Below are positions 1-4,904 of a stretch of 11,286 nt of DNA, one piece after another. Under the pieces are notes generated by a model. That model saw only the letters and a program-made list of their open reading frames with translations, was not told the DNA's origin and made no database searches. The position numbers and the translations under genes were made by a program. Source of the stretch: UBA922 sp035438805. Lineage in GTDB: Bacteria; Patescibacteriota; Patescibacteriia; Magasanikbacterales; UBA922. The number at the start of each line of letters is the position of its first letter. Within the stretch, counting starts at the first letter, position 1. The stretch spans positions 1 to 11,286 of the forward strand of contig DAORJA010000035.1 of assembly GCA_035438805.1 (NCBI GenBank), in the 5' to 3' direction.

Positions 1-112
1 CGAAGAAGATGGTGAAGCCCATGATCGCAAAGAGTCCAATCAGGTTGAGGACACCCGGACCATCACTCTCTCGCTCGCCGCCACAAGTACATTCACACGT
101 GCACTTTCTCAT
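1..112 (-). CDS. Cys-rich small membrane protein, partial (C-terminus off window)
   Basis: I do not recognise this gene. Reading leftward from an ATG at 112-110, the visible 37 residues begin MRKCTCECTCGGERE, with cysteines at 4, 6, 8 and 10 (CxCxCxC). An acidic/Gly stretch follows, then a hydrophobic segment (about residues 22-37, VLNLIGLFAIMGFTIFF) that looks like the start of a membrane helix. The start is well supported. It has the best Shine-Dalgarno in the window (AGGAGG, 5 bases before ATG) and a near-consensus sigma-70 promoter 66 bases upstream of the start codon. The alternating cysteines could bind a metal or form a redox or lipid-modified patch, but that is inference. The C-terminus is missing, so length and topology are unknown. 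Confidence 0.6.
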   Translation of the reverse strand, partial: MRKCTCECTCGGERESDGPGVLNLIGLFAIMGFTIFF

Positions 113-154
113 GTTTCCCTCCTCAGCTGGTTTGTTTTTCAGCTGTTTGTCTGA

Positions 155-183
155 TTTATAGCTTAACAAAGGTATTTTGTCAA
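155..183 (-). promoter_or_regulatory. Sigma-70-type promoter for the left-edge Cys-rich gene
   Basis: On the minus strand, a perfect TTGACA (183-178) is followed by a 17-base spacer and TATAAA (160-155). Transcription would begin near 148, giving a leader of about 36 bases that carries the strong AGGAGG site. It is back to back with the plus-strand promoter at 193-221. Confidence 0.7.
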
Positions 184-192
184 TAATGCTAA

Positions 193-221
193 TTTGCAAA
201 AACAGAAACAAAGGGTATACT
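193..221 (+). promoter_or_regulatory. Promoter for the GIY-YIG gene cluster
   Basis: TATACT (216-221, 5/6 match to the -10 consensus) is preceded at 17 bases by TTTGCA (193-198, 4/6 match to -35). The start would be near 228. The resulting leader of about 45 bases is pyrimidine-rich (235-273, repeated CTTTT-type units) and contains no Shine-Dalgarno sequence. Confidence 0.5.
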
Positions 222-273
222 AAAAATTGTCAGATCTTTTTACTTTTACCTTTTTCCCTTTTACTTTCTCTTC

Positions 274-513
274 ATGTACATACTCTACATCATCCGCTGC
301 AGCGACAAGTCTCTATACACCGGCATTGCAAAAGATCTAGAAAAACGTCTTGCTGCACATAGAAACGGTAAAGGCTCAGTATATGTCCGAGCTCGTCTCC
401 CCTTCTCTCTTGTCTATACAGAAAAACATAGAGATAGATCACACGCGACCAAACGGGAAATGGAAATAAAAAAGATGACCAGACAAGAAAAAGAAAAAAT
501 AATACGTAATTAA
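274..513 (+). CDS. GIY-YIG domain endonuclease-like protein (UPF0213/YhbQ type)
   Basis: This 79-residue protein is essentially a bare GIY-YIG nuclease domain, the usual size for the UPF0213 group. The N-terminal strand YILYIIRC (2-9) and the LYTG element (14-17) form the GIY...YIG core. R25 (in LEKRLAAH) is the expected catalytic arginine, and E62 (in ATKREMEIKK) is the expected metal-binding glutamate. The family cuts DNA with one metal ion; small stand-alone members are of poorly defined role, probably in DNA repair or nucleic-acid turnover. The start ATG has no Shine-Dalgarno site. The next gene begins 7 bases after the stop, so the two are probably co-transcribed. Confidence 0.88.
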   Translation: MYILYIIRCSDKSLYTGIAKDLEKRLAAHRNGKGSVYVRARLPFSLVYTEKHRDRSHATKREMEIKKMTRQEKEKIIRN

Positions 514-520
514 ATTGTAT

Positions 521-721
521 ATGCCAGAAACATATGTGCCACACGAGCACGAGAAAAAAATACTCATAAGAATGATGACCGGATACGACCGATTCAAAAA
601 ACCCATCTTTGAAACACATGCCGCAACGCAAGAAGAAATCGATCAATTGAAAAAACAAGGAAGCGAATTTGAAATCATGATGAAACCAGAAGATCACGAA
701 GATATAGATAAGATTGTTTAA
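521..721 (+). CDS. Small hypothetical protein, 66 aa
   Basis: Not recognised. The start is taken at ATG 521; a TTG two codons earlier (515) is possible but less likely. The protein is charged and hydrophilic, without signal peptide or membrane helix. It opens with MPETYVPHEHEKK, has a basic/aromatic middle (GYDRFKKPIF) and an acidic C-terminal part (KPEDHEDIDKIV), with a probable helix at TQEEIDQLKKQG. It sits between the GIY-YIG gene and msrB in the same direction with short gaps (7 and 42 bases), so it probably belongs to the same transcript. No Shine-Dalgarno is visible. Reality as a gene rests on spacing and plausible composition rather than homology. Confidence 0.6.
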   Translation: MPETYVPHEHEKKILIRMMTGYDRFKKPIFETHAATQEEIDQLKKQGSEFEIMMKPEDHEDIDKIV

Positions 722-763
722 TACAATCTGCCTAACCTGTATTAATCTGTCTAAATCAATGCT

Positions 764-1150
764 ATGGACACGTCTCATCTCACGCCACAACAATGTGGCA
801 TTCTCCTCGAAAAAGGAACCGAAGCACCATTCAGTGGCAAATACGTACACAACAAAGAAAAAGGTATGTATAATTGTGCACTTTGTGGATCACAGTTATT
901 TTCGTCTGAAACCAAATTTGATTCTGGTACTGGCTGGCCAAGCTTCTCTGATCTTGCACATTCAGGTGCAGTAGAGCTTATCGAAGATAACAGCCACGGA
1001 ATGCATCGAACTGAAGCAGTATGTGCTAAGTGCAAAGGGCATCTGGGTCATGTATTCGACGATGGTCCAGGACCTACTGGCAAGCGATACTGTATCAACT
1101 CACTTTCACTTGATTTTAAACCTGAAAACAACGACCCACGACAAACATAA
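764..1150 (+). CDS. msrB: Peptide-methionine (R)-S-oxide reductase MsrB
   Basis: This 128-residue protein is a complete, compact MsrB, which reduces the R isomer of methionine sulfoxide in proteins in the cytoplasm, normally using thioredoxin. The family opening is present (LTPQQCGILLEKGTEAPFSG, residues 6-25). Two CxxC pairs, C38/C41 and C87/C90, make the structural zinc site. The GWPSF motif (57-61), GHLGHVFDDGP (92-102) and RYCINS (108-113) are intact, with catalytic C110. The usual resolving cysteine in SGCGWPSF is replaced by Thr56, so recycling must use another cysteine (C11 is the only non-zinc candidate) or direct reduction by thioredoxin. There is no signal peptide and no clear Shine-Dalgarno. 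It is the last gene of the plus-strand cluster. Confidence 0.96.
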   Translation: MDTSHLTPQQCGILLEKGTEAPFSGKYVHNKEKGMYNCALCGSQLFSSETKFDSGTGWPSFSDLAHSGAVELIEDNSHGMHRTEAVCAKCKGHLGHVFDDGPGPTGKRYCINSLSLDFKPENNDPRQT

Positions 1151-1201
1151 CACGACACACACCGCTTTTATTGAGTCGTGATACGTGTATCGTATGTCGT
1201 G
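1137..1201. repeat. Nested inverted repeats after msrB (CACGACA / TGTCGTG)
   Basis: CACGACA occurs at 1137-1143 and 1151-1157. The complementary GTCGTG occurs at 1175-1180 and, as TGTCGTG, at 1195-1201. The second copy can pair with either partner, giving alternative hairpins just after the msrB stop codon. There is no following T run, so this is not a standard intrinsic terminator. It could be an RNA 3'-end stabiliser or a protein-binding site. Confidence 0.35.
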
Positions 1202-1211
1202 CCTTACCCCC

Positions 1212-1240
1212 TTGCACAAATCCTCATAATCTACTAGACT
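1212..1240 (+). promoter_or_regulatory. Possible promoter for the lipoprotein gene
   Basis: TTGCAC (1212-1217) and TAGACT (1235-1240) are separated by 17 bases. Matches are 3/6 and 4/6, and transcription would begin near 1247, about 32 bases before the ATG. This is weak; CATAAT at 1225-1230 is an alternative -10. Confidence 0.3.
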
Positions 1241-1278
1241 AATCCCATATCGCATTATTCTTAAACAGACCAAAAATT

Positions 1279-1737
1279 ATGCGTCTACGAATATTGCCTG
1301 TCATAGTAGCAGTATTACTCCTCGCCGGAGCCGGTTGCTCGCGCCAGAGTGAACCCACACCTTCAGGAGACACGGGTACAGACACAACGTCAACTGATAA
1401 TGGTGCAGTAAATGGCGAAAAAATTGATGAGGATATCGCATTGACCGGAAGCGTTACCGGACCATACTCAGTGAATCTCGAGTGGGATCCATCTGATGAA
1501 GTTACAGAAACTGCACAAAAATGGATGATCGTTGTAGGAGACAATGAAAACCCAGAATACCCTGGTAACAATCGTTTCTGGTTCCAAACAAATGCTTCAC
1601 ATCGTGAGAAAGCATGGAAGAATCTTCCAGCAGGAAATCTACATTTCCGAGTATGCGCATGGACAGGTACTGCGTGCGGAGAATACAGTAATGATCTAGA
1701 ACTCGAAATACCAGGACGAGTACGAGGAACCAAATAA
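1279..1737 (+). CDS. Secreted lipoprotein with one beta-sandwich-like domain
   Basis: This 152-residue protein begins with a lipoprotein-type signal (MRLRILPVIVAVLLLAGAGC), lipid attachment expected at C20. The residue at -3 is Gly, so the lipobox is imperfect. Residues 21-50 are a Ser/Thr/Asp/Gly spacer typical of cell-surface lipoproteins. Residues about 53-146 read like a fibronectin III or Ig-type fold: alternating strands such as YSVNLEWDPS, QKWMIVVGDN and HFRVCAWTGTACGEYSN, with C-x5-C (CAWTGTAC) possibly forming a disulfide. It is probably anchored on the outer face of the membrane as a binding or structural protein; the ligand is unknown. No Shine-Dalgarno precedes the ATG. It ends 9 bases before a strong terminator. 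Confidence 0.75.
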   Translation: MRLRILPVIVAVLLLAGAGCSRQSEPTPSGDTGTDTTSTDNGAVNGEKIDEDIALTGSVTGPYSVNLEWDPSDEVTETAQKWMIVVGDNENPEYPGNNRFWFQTNASHREKAWKNLPAGNLHFRVCAWTGTACGEYSNDLELEIPGRVRGTK

Positions 1738-1745
1738 GATGATAC

Positions 1746-1773
1746 AAAAATACCCCGAGACTGGGGTATTTTT
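1746..1773. terminator. Bidirectional intrinsic terminator between convergent genes
   Basis: An 11-bp perfect stem (1746-1756 with 1763-1773) has a 6-base loop GAGACT and a 4-bp GC core (CCCC/GGGG). It ends in a T run on the plus strand (1769-1774), and the A run at 1746-1750 gives a T run on the minus strand. It therefore serves both the lipoprotein gene and the DUF218 gene. The stop codon of the latter (1775-1773) lies at the edge of the stem. Confidence 0.93.
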
Positions 1774-2399
1774 TATTCAGTTGGTTTTGTAATGTAAATT
1801 TCCAACACAGCTTTCACACGAGCTAATACTTCACGCAGTTGTGCTTTCCACATTCCTCGATAGTCTTTCAGGTCAGCTGAAAGCCCAATAGTTTCGATCC
1901 CCATATTATTGCATAAATAGAGAGTACGTGGTAAATGAAAGTTCTGTGTAATAACAAGTATTTTTTTCAATTCAAATTCATGTGCGCTGCGATAGCAGGT
2001 GAGATATGTTCGATAGGCATGCGGATCGATTTCAATCGCGCTTGTCGGAACTCCTTCTTCAATCGCACGCGCTCTCATATACGTTACTTCATCATGTCGG
2101 AGTGCACCATCATCACCGGACATAATAAGGCGGTCTGTTTTTCCGGCTTTGTATAAAGCAACTGCCTGAAGTACCCGATCAGTCTGCATTTCGCTCATAA
2201 TACCAGGAGCCTTCATTCCCCCACCTAACACTACAGTCACGGTACTTGTTGGAGTTTCGGCAAGAGTGTTATAGATAGTTCTCGGATAATAGAGAACGAT
2301 GATATTAGCTGCTAATACACTCGTGCAGAGGATGTCGATAGCAACGAGACATGCAACGAGTATATAGCGCCGTGATTTCATTGCAATAGGAAATAACAT
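1773..2399 (-). CDS. ElyC/SanA/YdcF-family (DUF218) membrane protein
   Basis: This 208-residue protein has an N-terminal membrane helix (about 12-36) and a DUF218 domain (about 53-200). Family landmarks visible are VVLGGGM (56-62), LIMSGDDG (91-98), E104, the ID-x5-TYLT region (124-134) and ILVITQNFHLPRTL (147-160) with its conserved H and R. E. coli relatives SanA and ElyC affect envelope permeability and peptidoglycan or lipid-carrier metabolism; the chemistry is not firmly known. The start at 2399 is supported by AGGA in the 3' end of the preceding gene and a TAA-T-ATG junction, so translation is probably coupled to the cohesin gene upstream. A second ATG (codon 7) lacks any ribosome site. 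Confidence 0.85.
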   Translation of the reverse strand: MLFPIAMKSRRYILVACLVAIDILCTSVLAANIIVLYYPRTIYNTLAETPTSTVTVVLGGGMKAPGIMSEMQTDRVLQAVALYKAGKTDRLIMSGDDGALRHDEVTYMRARAIEEGVPTSAIEIDPHAYRTYLTCYRSAHEFELKKILVITQNFHLPRTLYLCNNMGIETIGLSADLKDYRGMWKAQLREVLARVKAVLEIYITKPTE

Positions 2400-2400
2400 A

Positions 2401-3954
2401 TTATTTCCTAAAATGTTTCTTCATCATTTGCTCAGCTCGATCAATATAGTCTTTGAAATCATTCAATATTCGATCCTCATCTCCAGAAAGTTCTTGATCT
2501 GCAAGTTTTTTCTCTACCTTAGTCTTTTCTACCAAAAGCGAGTATTCTTCAACCTTTGCTCGGAGTATGGTGAAGATTTTTCTGAGGTTATGTTCAAGCT
2601 CAATTACTGATTCAGGACTTTCATGTAAATGGCGTCTGAAATATCTATATTTGTGCCAGAGATATAGAATGAGTAATAAGAGAAGCAAAACAATGAGGAT
2701 AAATAAGATAATAACACCAACCAAAATGACAATATCGTCAGTGAACAGGAAGCTTCGATATACGGGAACTTCTTTAATAACAGTCACTACCCCATCACCC
2801 AAAAACGACAGCTGAGCAGATGGGGAGATTTCAAATGCTACAAATTTTTCCAAAGAATTTCCTGCGCGATCAAATGCTTTGGCGCGAAGTACATGCACTC
2901 CAGGGCCGAGTACTGGTGCCACAAATACATGTGATCCATCATCTTTCCACATATACGGTTCACCTGTATCAATGGCTACTTCATACGTATCTACCCCTGA
3001 TAGTTTATCTTCAGCAGTAAAGATAAACCGTGCGATTGGATCGGTTGTGGTAGTTCGGGGCAATTCAGTGATATAAAAACTTTGTGGTCCTTGTGTATCA
3101 ATCTGATAACGATAATGGGTCGCAGGTCCCCAACCTCGTGCATTTTGAAGCTGTACATGGAAATACCACACTCCATCTGCAGTATCAACATAACTCACTG
3201 TATTGATCTTACCATCAGCTTTGCCTGTACTTGGATTAGTAGACGCTTCTTGATCAACATGAACATTAACATTAGTAGTATTATCACCAAGTGTCCAGTC
3301 AAATCGAGGGTCATTATTGTTATACCACTTTTCAGGATCAGGATGAGTTGGTGAAGTTACTGATGGAGCCTCAGGGAGAGGTGGAAGTGGTCCAGTTGGG
3401 GTAACAGGTTTGTCATCAGGTTGTTTTTGTCCTCCAATAGTAAATGTTGCGCGTCCAAGACCGGTAAGAATATTCGTACCTGAACCATCATTAGCAAGGA
3501 CCGATCCCGATGAAAAACTTACCGACGCAGTTCCTGCTGCTTTAGCTCTAAAATTTACGGTTATTATTTTTCCAGCTTTTCCTGTGTAACCTGGATTAAA
3601 TACAATACCCTCAAAGTTTACCCTTCCTGAAGTATTTGAAAAAGATGGCTCTTGAACCCATAAGCTAAGAATTGATCCAGATTTTGAAACAGAAGAAACT
3701 TCAAGCAAATCCGCAGGAAATGAAATCACTCCATCCGTAGCATTCATCGCCTGATCAGCACTGCCCACATATACAGAAACAGCAAATGATTGCCCTACTG
3801 AATAGGATCCTGAACTCGGTGACAGGGAAATGGTGGCTGCCTCAACGGTAGTCGGTGCCCAAAAAAATACAGCAACAAAAATTGCTACTGTAAAAGAAAG
3901 TACCCGTAATATATTTGGTTTTAATGTATCAATACTTTTTTTTCTTTCCCCCAT
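2401..3954 (-). CDS. Membrane-anchored cohesin-domain protein with cytoplasmic coiled coil
   Basis: 517 residues. A signal peptide or N-terminal helix (about 14-40, ending TTVEA) is followed by a cohesin-like domain (about 41-172; VGQSFAVSVYVGS, VISFPADLLEVSSV, GRVNFEGIVFNPGY, a late VLANDGSGTNIL strand). Next come a Pro-rich linker (173-197), an Ig/FN3-like module with a WYNNNDPRFDW signature and a GVWYFHV strand (198-290), and a second Ig-like module (291-385; EDKLSGVDTYEVAID, LRAKAFDRAGN). One strong membrane helix (about 406-432) precedes an 85-residue charged cytoplasmic tail predicted as coiled coil. Cohesins bind dockerins, and a dockerin protein is encoded two genes upstream. The start lies inside the preceding gene (26-bp overlap) with no Shine-Dalgarno, so it probably depends on coupling. 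Confidence 0.85.
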   Translation of the reverse strand: MGERKKSIDTLKPNILRVLSFTVAIFVAVFFWAPTTVEAATISLSPSSGSYSVGQSFAVSVYVGSADQAMNATDGVISFPADLLEVSSVSKSGSILSLWVQEPSFSNTSGRVNFEGIVFNPGYTGKAGKIITVNFRAKAAGTASVSFSSGSVLANDGSGTNILTGLGRATFTIGGQKQPDDKPVTPTGPLPPLPEAPSVTSPTHPDPEKWYNNNDPRFDWTLGDNTTNVNVHVDQEASTNPSTGKADGKINTVSYVDTADGVWYFHVQLQNARGWGPATHYRYQIDTQGPQSFYITELPRTTTTDPIARFIFTAEDKLSGVDTYEVAIDTGEPYMWKDDGSHVFVAPVLGPGVHVLRAKAFDRAGNSLEKFVAFEISPSAQLSFLGDGVVTVIKEVPVYRSFLFTDDIVILVGVIILFILIVLLLLLLILYLWHKYRYFRRHLHESPESVIELEHNLRKIFTILRAKVEEYSLLVEKTKVEKKLADQELSGDEDRILNDFKDYIDRAEQMMKKHFRK

Positions 3955-4903
3955 ACAGACGTATCACAATACTGGACACCAGGAGAATTAGTAAGCCAAG
4001 TATACACCAAATAGCATATTTTTCATACCATTGGATTCCTTGTGGGTATAATACACTTACGCGTTCATTACCGGAATAATCAAGCGCTTTCACGTATACC
4101 ACGCTTCGAAGCTTTTGGTCATGTAGAAGATAGGGACTTTGTGCTGTGACCCATGATAATTTACTAACATCAGTAGAAAATTTCCAAAATGGACGATGGT
4201 ACTCAGCTACCTGGTACCCTGAAACTCCTCCTCCTTTATCTTGTGTAGTAAAAACAATCGTATGTTTGCCATCAAACACATGGGAGTCAGTAACGAGAGT
4301 CACTGAAAACGATTCGGGTGGCTCAGTATCTCGTACGGAAAGAAATATTGCTTCAGTCGAAGAAGTGAGTGTTGCAGTCAAGGTAATTGGCGAGCGTGTG
4401 ACTTCAGTCTTAGTCCCCTCTCCATCATTCAAATACACATTTTCATTTCTTGATTCAATCGTAAACGTTCCAAAATCAGTACTCTCAAATATAAGAGAGA
4501 ATAGGTATCCTTGTGGACCACTAAATCCACCTGGCGTAATTCCCGAAAAAGAAACCACTCCTGGTGAAGTAAGGTGAGGTTTTTCCACCCATAGACTTAC
4601 CATGGAGTTTCCATCTCTCACCTCTCCAAGAGTAACCATATCTGAAGGAAAGGTAATCTCACCTTCAAATGCATTAATAGTTTTATCATTAGTATTAAGA
4701 AATACTCCAACTTCAAAAAATTGACGTATTGGTACTTCGGTACCACGTGCACCAAAATAAAACTCAGCAGCATGAACCCTTGAATAAGAGAAAAAAGTTA
4801 CAGAAATTATAAAAAAAATCAACATCGTCTGTTTGTTTAACATACTACGCATAATTTTGAACAATTTATTTGGATTTTGAACTTTGGATTTTGAACTTTT
4901 CAT
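3929..4903 (-). CDS. Cohesin-domain surface protein with C-terminal membrane anchor
   Basis: 324 residues from the ATG at 4903. That start follows the previous stop as TAG-T-ATG with AGGA 4 bases upstream. Residues 1-20 are an unusual hydrophilic lead made by a DNA tandem repeat. A classic signal peptide then begins at Met21 (MLNKQTMLIFFIISVTFF), ending VHA|AEF near 45; ATGs at 4852 or 4843 could be the real start. The cohesin-like domain spans about 47-185 (EVGVFLNTND, GEITFPSDMVTLGEV, GVVSFSGITPGGFSG, GYLFSLIFES, ENVYLNDGEGT). An Ig-like module follows (about 198-290; QDKGGGVSGYQVAEY, VYVKALDYSGNERV). A C-terminal helix (about 297-317) and KKKK tail place the protein on the outer face of the membrane. 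The cohesin closely resembles the one in the next gene. Confidence 0.85.
   Translation of the reverse strand: MKSSKSKVQNPNKLFKIMRSMLNKQTMLIFFIISVTFFSYSRVHAAEFYFGARGTEVPIRQFFEVGVFLNTNDKTINAFEGEITFPSDMVTLGEVRDGNSMVSLWVEKPHLTSPGVVSFSGITPGGFSGPQGYLFSLIFESTDFGTFTIESRNENVYLNDGEGTKTEVTRSPITLTATLTSSTEAIFLSVRDTEPPESFSVTLVTDSHVFDGKHTIVFTTQDKGGGVSGYQVAEYHRPFWKFSTDVSKLSWVTAQSPYLLHDQKLRSVVYVKALDYSGNERVSVLYPQGIQWYEKYAIWCILGLLILLVSSIVIRLYGGKKKKY
4869..4896. repeat. Two exact 14-bp tandem repeats at the start of the first cohesin gene
   Basis: The unit TTTGGATTTTGAAC is repeated exactly at 4869-4882 and 4883-4896. A partial unit follows at 4897-4900 and a degenerate ATTTTGAAC lies at 4854-4862. The period is not a multiple of three, so the encoded residues differ between copies. 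This argues that the repeat was not selected as protein sequence. Confidence 0.85.
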
Positions 4904-4904
4904 A

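Noticed and set aside
290..850. A 186-codon minus-strand open frame, rich in Phe and Trp
   Set aside because: It runs antisense through the GIY-YIG gene, the orphan and the start of msrB, which have recognisable family motifs or good spacing. The translated product has no coherent domain.
3929..3954. A sequencing-error frameshift splitting one double-cohesin gene
   Set aside because: The upstream protein ends naturally in a membrane helix plus KKKK and the downstream one begins with its own signal peptide. Two separate genes fit better.
4146..4577. A 143-codon plus-strand open frame
   Set aside because: It lies opposite a convincing cohesin gene, has no ribosome site and no recognisable fold. 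It is a shadow of the coding strand.
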